Source of the DNA: Cardinalis cardinalis
Taxonomy: Eukaryota; Chordata; Aves; Passeriformes; Cardinalidae
DNA: 64,000 nucleotides
NCBI GenBank assembly: GCA_014549065.1
Contig: JACDOX010000009.1
Span: 10,154,468 to 10,218,467 of the forward strand
Reading direction: 5' to 3'
Shown: piece after piece, positions 1 through 12,300 of the stretch
Position numbering within the stretch: position 1 is the stretch's first letter
How the letters are laid out: each line of letters starts with the position of its first letter
Made by a program: the position numbers and the translations under genes
The notes under the pieces: model-generated
Databases searched by the model: none
What the model saw: only the letters and a program-made list of their open reading frames with translations
Told to the model about the DNA's origin: nothing

Positions 1-3000
1 GAGTTGGCCACGAGCCTACTTCTGAGAGAGAGAGTTTTTTCACCAACATATGGCTGTGCTCAGAATGATTGCTCTGGCCTTCAGTCTGCTCATTTAAACC
101 TAATGAGGTCCACAGAGGTGACTGTATGACTCACACAATGAAGTCATTTTTCCAATTAACATTCTGACAAATGCCTTATAAGTAGAGCTGCTTCAATAGA
201 TTTCCACAGGTGGAAGAGAGATCGGGTATCACAAAATACTCAGTTACTTTCTTCTGATCTGAGAAATTCCATTCACTCTAGAGTATGACTGTTCACACAA
301 CAGATGGATATTTCATGTCTGTGGAGTGTGACCCATTCCTAAATCAAGCTCTCTATCTGCAAGCCAAAGTGCTCGTGCAAGGCACAAAATTAACCTTAGT
401 CTTGAGTAGGCACTGATAATGTTCATACTAAAAAGCCTTCCTTTTATTAGGAAGTCTTTTATTCATTATTGTGGGATNTAATGTTTGGAAATGTAAGCTG
501 CTGACACCTAATGGAAGACTTTTAAGTAAGCAATTGAAAAGCCATTCTTCCTGTCTGCCTATGCCCTTCCATTTTAGTATTTGTGAATGTTTACTCAAAC
601 AGCTTTTGNTGCATGAATATGAGAGGAAGAAGGGAATCACAAATCATCTAAAGAGTATTAAGTTTTTTTAATTTTTACTGGCTAAACATTTTCTGTTCTT
701 TACACATTTAAAAAAAAAACATGAATCTGTTCAGAGAGCAAAAGCAAACTCACATGATTTAGCAAGCAGTTATGCTCTACAAATTGTGAATTGTCAAAGT
801 AAACTGTCAGCAGATCTCCCCATGTACTGAACTTTGGTACATATACCGTTTACATATACAATGAAAACAAGAAATAAATTCATAGGGACTCAAAATCTTT
901 NCCAGACAAATTGGAGCAGGAAAAAGTAATATAGTGCTGTTGATAATGTATGCCTCAGCTATCTCTAATTGGAAATTTTGCACTTAAAAGAATAATATTT
1001 TGACTTTCTTTGATAAAAGATTGAAATGATAAACAGTTTATTTTTCCAAATTTGACTCTGTTGAGATATATAATCAGAACTACTACTGAGTAAAATGACA
1101 ATAAATTGTGCAGAAGCTATTCAAGAGTGAAAAATAAACTACTAGAATTATTCCAAGAAACAACAAAGAATTAAACCTGTGGCTTTCTTCCTTTTCAGAT
1201 TGTTTGCTGCAACCTTTCAATAATTCTATGGTGCGTTTTTAAGTGGTAGTATTATTATTATTATATCCAGTAGTATATTCATTATCTTTTTATAATCTAT
1301 AACTTTCATTTGAGACTTTATTACAGTTATCAGGGAAGCAGGTAGTGAACCAGTTCAACCCTATGAAAAGAGACAGTGCAACCATACTTCTTCAAAGNAG
1401 ATCCCTTGTTTGGGATATCTCTTTCATATTTCTATGAATGTATAATCTCAAACTATATGGGAGCATGAGTATTAGAAGTAACATGAAGTGCAAATTTACA
1501 TTTACACTGCGTGTACACCCAAGCAGGGAAACTGTCTCAGTAGTAATATTCCTACCACCATGTACTGATATAGTTGAGTCAGGATTTGCAAAGTATGGTA
1601 GTATCTACTACTGGACCAGCTTCTACAAGAAAAAAGAATGTAGGCCTTTAAATACATATGAACTCCAGCAGATTTGAAGTAGGTGAAGGGAANTCCAAAT
1701 CTAAAAGCACTCACTTCATTTGTTGCTTTCAAAAAANAAATATGACTCATTACTAAGCTCTATAGCAATATTCAAATTAATCTGTAACTAGCCAGAATGA
1801 GGCAGCGTTGCCTAGACAGAGAATTGTACTAAGGGACTACAGTGACCAAAGAAAGGATTTCTGCATGCTCTTGCAAGCTTACCAAGTCATTTATAGACAG
1901 TTTGGATAAGGGATCATGTAAGCCAGTGAACAGTGAGCCATGGAGTCACTCGGATTTTGGTTATACTGACTGCCTTTGGAAACATGAGTCTTACCCATTG
2001 TGTGATCCTTTTCACCTTCCTCTGGGTGTTCTACAGAATAAATATTTACAGGTNGGGCTGTTTCAGGTTCCCATCATGGAAGTGAGACAGAAGAAACAGG
2101 AGCACAGTTCATGTGAACCATCTTTGACAACAAATTACTCCAACAGCAGATGACTTGCCTACTAAAACAAGAAACAAGGGAAGTCCACTCTGTTTAATAA
2201 AGTGATNTCTAGATTTATAGGAAATGTGTTGCCATCAATATGTTTTTCTTGTTTGATTTTGCTTTTGTGGAACAGGAAACGTTTTTCCTTTTACTTACCA
2301 TTTGCCGTCAAATTATTTCCTATTGGTCTCAGTTAGCATAGCCTGTTGTGAGCACTGCTCCATAAGAATATGATACTGTAATCTTCAGAATTCCATTAGT
2401 GAATCCTTCAGAGTGACTTAAAATTAATCTGTCAGCATAATATCTCAGTATATTTTCCTTCTGGTAAGAAGTAAAAACATCTTTCCCCCAAAAAATCCCA
2501 TGCATTTAAGTGGTCAAGTACTCTGATGGAAAAATCAGGTTGGAAAGAGAGGGATAGAAGAAAGAGAGCAAGATACCAGCCTTCTATGATTTCTGAGGAG
2601 ACAATATATTTGATGATCTCATCACGAAGGTTACTGAATAAATGAAAGTAAATGGCTGGTTGATTCNCTTTAATTCAACATGTGGTGTAGACACTTCCTT
2701 CCTATTCCCTCACTACAGTACATTGGATCACATTAGGCTTGACAATAAGAATTGACTTAGTGGTTTTCAGTTCTGTATAGTGATTTTGATTATTTTTCAA
2801 AATGATTTACTGATTGCTCTAATGTGCTTTCTAATTCCTCATTTTGTTGGTGGTGCTTTTGTTAACTTTTTTTTTTTTAAGCCATTACTAGAGCTTTATT
2901 GACATACATTAGATGTTAATTTCCAAATTTACCAATTTGTTATTCCTATGTTGCTTTTGCTATCAGATCACTGGCCTTTTGGGTCTTTATGTTCCTTTTC

Positions 3001-4090
3001 ATTTTTCCACTTTTTTTTGCTATTTCAGTCTCTCTGTTGGGTGGAGTGGGGTATGAGCATAGGTATCAAGGACAATAACTAGCTACCAAAGTTACTATTG
3101 CATTAAGGCAGGTAAGAACTTTCGGGTGTGTTTGATGTGAAACAGGAATGCTGTACAAATGCAAATATTCCCCAGTGTAAAATAAAGCAAATGAAAGGAA
3201 ATGAACATAAAGTACTGATTCAATGGTTCATGATCAATGCTAGTAAGGATGTTGGAATGGATGGTTTAGTATTTCTGAAGATGGTTACACAATATTAATC
3301 CACTATCTTGAGTTATTTAATATGTCCTTGATAGATGCTAAGGCATTGGTAAGGCTTTGCATACATCCTGGAATTAGTGTCATTTAAAGAATTATCAGTT
3401 TTTATTGCCTCTCTTACCAGTCAGTACAAGTTAACTTATTAGACTGTAAGAGACAGAGAATGATGGAGACTGCAAATTCTTTTTTTTCAAATTTCTCATA
3501 GTCATCCTTTCATGTGACTTTCATCCTCATTGCTTAACAGCTCTGATCTTTCTGCAGTTTATTAATGGCAGAACTTTTGCTTTTAAAAATTGGTTGACCC
3601 AAGTAAGTCTTACAAATGTCTTCAGATATTTTCATGTATCCAGTTTAATTAATACGTTACTTACAGACTTTAACAGAAATAATTAGATATGGGCTCTTTC
3701 ACCATTACATATTTTAATGGCAAAATCAATCAATTTCTGGTTTATATTATTAATATTGATTTACTTTCATTTTCCAAAAATACCCATCTGATAGCATAGT
3801 GCAGTGGTGTTGGTACTTTATCAGGTTTAAAGTCATCTTTTCAAAGCAATTTTGATCTTAGTCAGGACTGTTTTCAACCGAAGTGGACTGATAATCAATA
3901 GAGAGAGAAAATATTGCTGTGCTTTTGGGACAGAAGAATTGGAATTTCAATCTATTTTTTAAGTTGTTAAAGGAAAAAACCATTCCTAACTTATTTTTTG
4001 CGTGTGTTGTAAAAATGGGAGAGTAGCCAGACCCCTTAGGTTGCTTGATTTAATTTAAGCAGACTGTCTTCTTTTTCGATGCATACTCAC
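1..4090. other. Non-coding stretch, no gene recognised
   Basis: AT-rich unique-looking sequence with stops in all frames. The longest open frame is about 100 codons (1842-2153, plus) and resembles no family I know. Short homopolymers occur (A10 at 710-719, T12 at 2867-2878). A strong splice-like pair at 3029-3111 is listed separately. Confidence 0.6.
3029..3111 (+). other. Splice-bounded non-coding segment (exon-like)
   Basis: A long pyrimidine run ending TTTGCTATTTCAG precedes the segment, and GGCAG|GTAAGA follows it, so both ends look like good vertebrate splice sites 83 nt apart. All three frames contain stops, so it could only be a non-coding RNA exon or a chance pseudoexon. The second is more likely without transcript data. 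Confidence 0.15.
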
Positions 4091-4165
4091 TTCTGGTGCA
4101 CCCACCTTTTTAAGACACCTCTGCTGCTCCTGCTTATGTAGTCCCTTGCCTTCCTGCTTCTGGAG
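4091..4165 (-). other. Candidate coding exon, 75 nt, purine-rich
   Basis: Read on the minus strand, a T-rich tract ending AGTTTTTTCAG precedes the segment and CCAGAA|GTGAGT follows it, a good donor. The enclosed 75 nt (25 codons, phase 0 at both ends) is open in one frame and begins LQKQEGKGLHKQEQQ, a Lys/Gln/Glu-rich stretch. A second frame is also open over 24 codons, because the segment is GA-rich, so openness is weak evidence. GA-rich composition is typical of exonic splicing enhancers. I do not recognise the peptide and no neighbouring exon was found, so this may be a pseudoexon. Confidence 0.2.
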
Positions 4166-4423
4166 CTGAAAAAACTATTTTTCAAGATAGATGTTATTTG
4201 TTTTGTGTGAAGGCTCCAAAAAATGAGACTTCAAAATCATACAGGGCGTCAAACCTGTCCCTGAACATTCAGTGATGTGTAACAAACTCATCCTGTTGAC
4301 ACTGGCAATTGCTGACTTTAACAACATGATAGCTAGAGATGTGTGAAATGTTCACAATGAAGCCAAACACCTCTGCAGTTTCATACTTTTAGAAAAGTCC
4401 TTCATATGAAAACTGAGGTAAGC

Positions 4424-4475
4424 CTACTGAATTCAAANGGGTTTTGACATTGAATAAGACTCAGAGCTTCATTCT
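4424..4475. repeat. Possible very old dispersed repeat trace
   Basis: The segment reads CTACTGAATTCAAANGGG, then TTTTGACATTGAATAAGACTC. This resembles the CCATTGAAGTCAATGGG-type motif that recurs in ancient amniote interspersed repeats of turtles and crocodilians. The match is short and decayed, and was judged from memory only. Confidence 0.25.
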
Positions 4476-4476
4476 A

Positions 4477-6582
4477 ATTCAAAACTAATTCTGGCATTTG
4501 TTATTCTATTTATAGGCTTTTGTAAAAAATGAGTGAGTACTTTCCTCAAAGAAAGCCAGTACCAATCAAAAGCAATGTGAATATTCCTGCAAGTTTTCAA
4601 TGATCTATCACAAAAATTTTCATGGATCTCATAATGTAAGATTATGCATTAACTCTATTATTATGCTAAAATAATAAGTACGTTCATTTAGAGTCTTCCA
4701 TTTATTTTAACTTCAAAACATTCTGGTGCAGTCATCCAGCCAACGGCCCACACAACATTTCTGGCCTCAAGGCTGACTCAATCCAGGCAGATTTATCTTT
4801 TGAAAAGCTGGTACCACTATTCTGAGACAGTAAAAAAAAAGCTTCTGACTGAGAGTAAGGGTTGCCAGACATGACTCAGTCCCCAAACCCAGAATCCTGT
4901 GCTATGCAGCGTTTAAAATGTCATTTCACATTAATAAGTTATTTGAAAAATAAAAGAAAACATTAAAAAAAAAAAAGAGAGGAAGAGAAGGAAACTGGCA
5001 CCATGCCTACATTCCTCCTGAGCCAATTTTGCACTTGCCCAGTTGCAAGCATAAGTGGAACCTGCATTTGGATGCATTTTTGTGAATGACTATGTTACAA
5101 AGCCAGTGAAGCTCAAGAAACAATAAAGTATTGGCTGTTTTACAGTCATATATGGTTATGGTGCATCTGCTGAGGTATGCCCAGCAAACCAAGTGTGATA
5201 TGGAATGTGTGAATGTGATTTGCTTTGACCTTGGTATGTGAGGGTATCACCAAGCATATATTTTCACTCAGACATGTAACTTACCATTGGACCAGAGCGA
5301 GCATGCACTAGGATGTGTGATTTGTGTATTTGTAACAGAGGGAGGGGGCCTGAACTAAGCATGGGAACTTTGATGTAGTAAATATCCTCAATTACAGAGT
5401 CTGGAGGGAAAGGAGAAGGTGAGAAGGTCAGATTGTGACTAAGGAGGCAAAAGGAACAAAGACTGTTTCTTCCTTTGTACTCACCTAACAGTAACCTGTG
5501 AACCATTTCTATCTTAGCACTGTTTTGACCTGTTTAAAGGTCATGCATAAGAGAGCAAAAAGGAGAAAGCTTTCTTTATTAGCTCTTGTAAAGATGCNCA
5601 AGGGACAGGGACAGTCTTGCGTGATCTAATCAAAATTCTGAATTTCCAAGCACATTTCAGAAGGATAATTGGAGCTGATAATGTTAAATAAGTTTGTGTC
5701 TCTTCTTGTTTCACAAGCCTGCTGTATTTGGCTGACTGAATATTTGAAAAAAAAGATTTGACTGGAACTTAATCTTTAAATAAAAAGAGTTCATTGTCAT
5801 TTTCTCCCCTTTTCATCCATTGATAGTCATATCTCTTGCAACTCATCAAAAATTTTCAAAATAGGACTAGTTACGAAAAACCAAATCATTGAGATTTTTA
5901 CTCCATCACACTGTAAAGATCTTATCAAAAAATTGGCAAAATGTATCACCTGCTCAGACATGAAAGTGTGTGATTTCAAGTACGTGAACTGAAAAGCCCA
6001 ATGTAGAAAAGCCTATGACTCAGCTGTAAGACATTTCAGTGCACGAGAGCCTCCATGTGCCATTTAAAATGTATAAGTGTCATCACAAACCTCCCACTCT
6101 CCTAAGAATAGAGCTGTCACTGGACCCTGTTATCTCACAACCCCAAGGTACAGTATGATAATGATACTGCTTAACATCAGTGTACACAGAGAGAAAACAC
6201 TGGAGATGCCGCAAGCATCTCAACTATAAAGAAAATCAAATTAAAATATTAATTTACTGATTAATATAACATTAGATGACCCATTTCTCCAGCTTGTTAA
6301 ACAACAAAGACTTGCAAAACTAAATAAGAGCCTAAGAGATAAGTGTTTTAAGAATTCCCATAGAGATGTTTAGCTCCTTTTTAAACATCATTAAAGATGT
6401 ACTTTGCATACAGGAGGTATTATTTTTTTTGCTGCACTGACAACTCCTGCTTGTTTTTATTACCGTACACTTTCAAAAAAGGTTACAAAGTGAGGGGTTT
6501 GGTCATAGAGTTTAAACAATCAGCTCATACTGTAGAATAAAAGAACATGAGTACAAGGCAGACTTGGGAGGAAAGAGAATAA
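4477..6582. other. Non-coding stretch, no gene recognised
   Basis: Contains an A12 run followed by a purine tract (4965-4990) and a moderately GC-richer patch at 5010-5075 that could be an old repeat or a conserved non-coding piece. A GTGAGT donor-like site on the minus strand near 5479 has no convincing acceptor. Nothing else was recognised. Confidence 0.55.
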
Positions 6583-6710
6583 AATCATGCAGGTAAACCA
6601 TGGGACACAGGTCTTAAAGTTTAATATGTAAGCATGTGAAAAAAAAAATCATGCAGGTAAACTGTGAGGCANAGGGTTTAAAGTCTGATATGCAAGCATG
6701 TGAAAAAAAG
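6583..6710. repeat. 64-bp tandem duplication, two copies
   Basis: Two head-to-tail copies (6583-6646 and 6647-6710) share AATCATGCAGGTAAAC at the start and GCAAGCATGTGAAAAAA-like ends (GTAAGCATGTGAAAAAA in copy 1). Differences are scattered substitutions, so the duplication is not fresh. Each copy ends in an A-run, which may have promoted slippage or misalignment. Confidence 0.85.
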
Positions 6711-6798
6711 AATTAACCATTTTTACTCTCTGTGCCCAGAAAAGGCAAAGGAGAAAAGTTTCTTTGCTGATCTTTTCCATATAAAATGGCTGGAGTTT

Positions 6799-6822
6799 GG
6801 AAATTGAAATGGAAATTGAAAT
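6799..6822. repeat. 12-bp tandem duplication
   Basis: The unit GGAAATTGAAAT occurs twice in perfect tandem. Confidence 0.9.
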
Positions 6823-8664
6823 ACATGATTTTTAGACAGGAAATGATAACCTAATTTAAAGTAACTTACTTCAAAACTAAAAATACCACAGTCAAATTCT
6901 ATAGCAATTTTAGCCCTGTTGGAGCATGATCATGTCCCATGACATGAGAATATTGCTTGAATTTTTGTGCTATATTTTACTGAAAAATGTCAGTAGAAAT
7001 ATTTAGCGAGGTTTTAAAAAATTATCTTTCTGTGTCAGACAAACCCTCACAGTATTAGAATTGTCACGGCATGCCTATGAGAAAATATATTGCTTGCTAG
7101 GGGAAGAAACAGTGAATCTTCTGTTTCCATGGATAAATGTCTNTGTCCTTTCCTTAGTGATCCAGAAGATATGAGACTGTGAGCATGGATATTCACCTTG
7201 TATGTCAATACCATGAGTATTTTAAAATGAGCTCAAAGGGAAGAGAGAACTACCAGACTGGTCAGAAAAAAGCAAACTACTTTTGTAACAGGTACTTAAT
7301 ATTCTCCTTGCAAAATTTTGCCTTTCTGGCCTTGGCCCCATCATGCATGTGGTTATGTGGGTTGGAAATAAGGCAGCTTGAGCTTCCTAAAATACAGGGG
7401 GATGTGTGCATGAGTCTGTTCCCTGTATGTGCAGTGTTCCAGGTTCTTATCCCTCTCCTTTTTGTTCTTGTCCCCAGTCACTGCCTCCAGGGTACCAGCT
7501 TTCCTTATCCCNGCTCCCATGGCAACAAGTCTCTGTTCCAGCAGTAGTGGCTCTGTCTCTTCATCTCCTCCCTCTGCAGCTACGTTCTGCAACTTAGAAG
7601 TAGCTTGATTTTCTGTCACTACTTTCCTTTCCTTTATTTATCAGGCCATGTGTGCTTCTTCCAAAGCTTCTGCTGTGAATATACTGATTCTGTATGTGAC
7701 ACTACTTTAACCAAAGTGAATCCAGGCCTGTTTTCTTTCTTCTCTCAAACTACTCTGAACTATTCTTTTCTATGCTTGGCTGTCTGAAAGAGGAAAGAAT
7801 TACTATTATTTTAAACATTGTCCTCCCACATATCCATGGCAGGAGCAGCATAAATTGAATTGAAACAGCAAACATTTTAAAATTTGATTAAGAAAGATTA
7901 GAGTTGTATGTGCTTTGAAAACAATNCAACTGCCACCACCATTTTTTTAGGCAGTTTAGGCACAGAAAAGATGTGAATTTTTGAAACAATCTGTTTGCAT
8001 CAAATGAGAAAAATATTTCAGAATAACCATTCCTCTTGATTTTTGGTTGGCTCCGTAATATGCTTTATAACACAAAATATTCATGTTGGACCATGATTGT
8101 ATCATGCAAACAACTCAGTAGCAGCTAACAGGTCCAAAATAAATATGCAGCCTTTTGAAATTCTGAAAGTACATGGGCCTAAAATAAAATTNAAAAAAAT
8201 TAAAATCAAAGAAGAAAAAGGGGGACAGAGGATAATAGTTTAACATTAGGGAAGGGGTAAAGATCCAGTGTGGGAGTTATAAATCTCAGGGACATTGTAA
8301 CAGAATCAATTGATAGATAACAGTAAATTTGTCAGTTGCTGACCTGTGATTATTTGGAATGAAACAACGGTACTGCTAAACAATATGTCAGTGTGCATTA
8401 CAATGAGTAGCAAGTTCTCCACTCTTATTTTACAAAGTGATTTTTGTTTATTATAAATCACTTGATTTATTTTTAAGAGCTAAAGGTTTGGGGCCTGAAA
8501 TCCTNCTTAAATCTTAGTGGGAAACACAGGATATTTAGCAATTGTCAGACTGAATTTCCATGTGTTGTGGTATTGAAGAACTTCTTTCTCCTAAAATACA
8601 AATGATTGTTTGTTTGGGTTATTTTTAGGGGGAGGTGTTGTTTTTGCATCTGTGTGAGTTGGGG
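6823..8664. other. Non-coding stretch, no gene recognised
   Basis: Includes a GC-richer patch at about 7330-7600 where several frames stay open for 60-120 codons on both strands. Overlapping openness on both strands reflects composition, not a gene. No splice-bounded segment was found in it. Confidence 0.55.
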
Positions 8665-9323
8665 TCCAGCTGTCTGGAAAGCAGCTCTGCAGAGAAGGAC
8701 ACCAGAGTTCTGGTGCACAGCATGTTGGAGGAGCCAAGTGTGCACAGCCAAAGGTAAAGTCCATACTGGGCTGCAAGAGCATGGCCAGCAGATCATGGGA
8801 AGTGTTTATTCCCACTTTTATCTGTAGTGCCACAGTGTCAGGCTCCCCTGTGTAAGACAGGTACTGACAAATTGGAGCAAAGCCAGAGAAGGCTGCTGGC
8901 ATAGACAGGAGCCGGAGCACACAACAACCTGAAGGAATGTAATTATTTAAAGCTCCAAAAAGAAAGCTAAAAGGTGATTCATTTTCTGTCTTTAAGTACA
9001 TAACAGGTGATTATGGAGAAACACAGGTAGTCTCTTCTCCAAGATTCAGAATGAAATGACAAAGGACAATGACAAAAAGTTGCATCATGAGACCTTGCAA
9101 GGGGACTTAAGGGAAAGAGTCTTCACAATGAGAATGGTGAACAGGCTGTCAAGAAAGGTTGTGGACTTTCAACAAAGTTTTCAAAACTTGACTGGACTAC
9201 CTACAGACCTATTTAATCTGGTCTAGCTTCTGAGTAGGTCTTGATTTGGGCAGATGGTTGAACAAGATGACCAGAGGATCTCCCATCCAACAAAGATTAT
9301 CTTATGATTCATGATTCTATGAA
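8665..9323 (+). mobile_element. CR1 LINE fragment (3' end, sense)
   Basis: This is the 3' part of a CR1 non-LTR retrotransposon in sense orientation, about 650 bp. Diagnostic stretches in order are CAGCTCTGCAGAGAAGGAC (8682), GCATGGCCAGCAG (about 8780), GGCTCCCCTGT (about 8840), GTCTCTTCTCC and AAAAGTTGCATCATGAG (9030-9092), GAACAGGCTGTCAAGAAAGG (about 9140), and a tail ending GATTCATGATTCTATGAA. It covers the end of the ORF2 region and the 3' UTR. Many substitutions and small indels show an old, dead copy, truncated at the 5' side as CR1 copies usually are. The 136-codon minus-strand open frame across it is spurious. Confidence 0.88.
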
Positions 9324-9324
9324 T

Positions 9325-12300
9325 ACCAGTTACCTAGGAAGATGAATCTGCACTGTACTTTCAAGATTCCCAGAACAGGAAATACTAAATAAAAATAGAG
9401 TAAAGTTTGCACATTAAGACAGACTAGGACAGAACTATTTGATTCCAGCTCTTTGAGTAAGCCACTTAAATGATAGGCTTGGGAAACAGTAGAGCATCTG
9501 TNGCTTCAATTCTCCTCCAGTGAAATAGAATGCATAATATTTCTTCACATTTTTTTCTAAGAGTGATTCACCCTTATGCATCAAAGGTTTTTTAACATAC
9601 TGAGCCAAATCAGTTGCTGATCAGAGATGCTATGGTACCATAGCCATTGTGCATCTGGTCAATGTACACATTCATTCACAGCCATAATCATCAAATACAT
9701 GGGGGAAAAGAGAGCAAATAAATTATTCCAGAGTCCTTCTTCCTGGATACAGAAACCTGCTTCAGATATGTCTGTCATCCAAACAAGTATTTTAATAATT
9801 NTGTCATATGCACTCTTATAAGGGATATAAGCACAGGGGAACATCCTTTTCTCTCTCAATCTTTTGAGAATTCCTGAATTAATGCCCTAGCATCTGATCT
9901 GGTCTATCAGAAAATGCTGTCTACAGGTCCTTGCTTCATGGTCCTGCCTGCTCTAATTCTTGGCTTTGTACTGAGATAGTGTAGGTGGTATGTCAGTACT
10001 GTGTAAATGTTTTGTGGTTAAAAACCAAAGAAGTGATTTGTGTTTATAAGCTTTAAATTGCCTTCCTGACAAAATATGCACAAGCTGAAAGCTTCTGCTC
10101 ANGTAAAATTGTGATGGATTGCATTTTATTGGAACTTATGAATAGCTCTTTGATTTGAAACAATGAACCCTTTAAATGCCTTTAGAAATTATAGTGAGAT
10201 AAAGGTATTGTTCTCCCTCCATCACCACCGCCAGAGAGTGACAAAAAAGGCCTGTTTTTCAAGGCAGACACACACGCAATGCACGCTCACCCCCATATAG
10301 CCACTATCACGCATTCAAATTTATAGAAGATGGCAAATTTAATGTTGGATTTTCTAAGTTGGTATTGGATGGATGCCTGATTTTCAAATATAAACTCTTT
10401 TGCAAGTACACAGAATACATGTCTTTATCAGAATGCAAACACTATAAATATATATATGTACAAAATATAGATATTGAACTTAAAACATTATATATCCAAA
10501 GACATACAACGTCTGTGAAAAATATTTCATTTTTTTCACGCGTAGCTGATTTAGTTAGTATCCTAGAAGAAAAAATCCCAGAGATGAATATATTTTCTCA
10601 GAACTTTGGTGTGTGAGAATTTATACAGATACACCTTCAGTTCTCGCTTTGTGTTTATTTATATCCAAGAACCGTCATTTTGATATTTCAAACATTTCTT
10701 TCAGGTGGAGGTTACTTGCTTTATCACTCCCAAGTTAAAGGGAATATAAAGTCAAGGGAATATATAGTAAAGAGTATGTAACTTCTTTTCGTCAGATTCT
10801 GTCAAAATGGAAAACTTTGTGTTTCATATGTATGTATATTTAACAGGAAAACAAGGGAAAATAAGAGTTAAAGCTGATTGTGAGAGCTTCAGGTTTTTTC
10901 TGGCTAGGAAGCTTTTAGTGACAGTAGTTAAACGTCAAATATGATTACTCAAAGTTGCTGCTGATAACTGAAAATAAAGTTGAGCATACTTGTGAAACTG
11001 TTTCTGAAATTTAAAAAGTNGTAGTGCATAATTTATCAGTGTTAATAGCCTTAGGTGCATTTCTGAGGTAATTCACCTAAACAGTCAACAATTTATCACA
11101 TCACAATACATAAAATGTATTTTTAATTAATAAATAGACATTCTCTTGCCTCTACAGCTACAAAAAAAATCAATCCTTCCTTACCTTCTGCCTATAGTTT
11201 GGGTTCCTTTAATGGGTTTTAATGGGTTTTATCCTATGCTCCCCTAGCAAAGCTTAAGCTTATTCATTTGCTTCCTGGAAGACTTTCTGTATTTTGTGGC
11301 ATAATCTCAGTGTCTATAGGGTATCTGCCTTATACCTTAAAGCATCATTCATTACTCCTGAAATGGCACTCTAGCCTACCTTGGAAGGAATGAAGTTACT
11401 GTAATGTATTGTAGTTCTTGTTAACTGGCTGTCTGTGAAGTCCCTAAGTTCAAACTCTTTATTGGGAAAATAAGGTGTTTCCAGTATTTCTGAATGTTTA
11501 ATGAAGTATTTCACTTGCATGGTCTCAAGACAGTTGGCAAAAGAGACCTTTATCTCTTACAGAGAAGTCAAAATTTCAAACAGAATACAAAAATTTGTTT
11601 ATTGTCTCACCTTATTATTATCATTTTACAATTATTAAACTCCAGGGAAAGAAAAGTAAAAAGAACAAAAGGGTTCCAACAATGTAATAACACAGAAAAA
11701 AAATGAGGAATCAGGACCAAACCCAGTAACAAAATGTTTATAAAACCACTGAAATTTGTGATTTGTCTACCTGTGATGTTTTGTCAAGTTTATGTAACCT
11801 ACAAAACAAAATAATAATTAAAATGTATGTATTTATTGAAATATTTCCCAAACAACTCTCTCATGAGCTATGATATCTGATTTGCTCCTTGGGATAGTTT
11901 TTCATAGGCAGCACTGCTTAGAGGAATCTCAAGACAGTCTTACAGTGTTTTCCAGGAAAGGAAAATGACTCTTTTATATTTATATAGAGGAAAATGACTC
12001 CTGATCTCTTATAGTGCTCTAATAATGTTAAGTACATAATAGTTGTAGCTGAATATCTGTCATGAAGGTTTTCCCCTTGTTATAGGACTGAGTTCTGCCT
12101 CTACAGGAATGAATTAGACTTCACTTTATCAGAGAATACAAAACACCTGAATAATCTCTCCTCAAGGCTGAATGTATGCATACAGCTATTTAGACATAGG
12201 TGAATCCTCTTTAGAAAAGAACCAATTTAAAAATAATTGTTATAGATTTTTAAATCAATGTAGTTGTTTCAAAATGTGAGAGTCAACATAAGTCCTTATG

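Noticed and set aside
2299..2463. Minus-strand segment bounded by a TTCTTACCAG acceptor and ATG|GTAAGT donor, open for 45 codons
   Set aside because: The only long open frame meets a stop about 20 nt before the donor, so it cannot be a normal internal coding exon. It was kept as chance.
7353..7619. Overlapping 60-120-codon frames on both strands
   Set aside because: Openness on both strands at once reflects local composition. No homology was recognised.
8591..9001. 136-codon minus-strand open frame
   Set aside because: It is antisense to a decayed CR1 copy and explained by the repeat.
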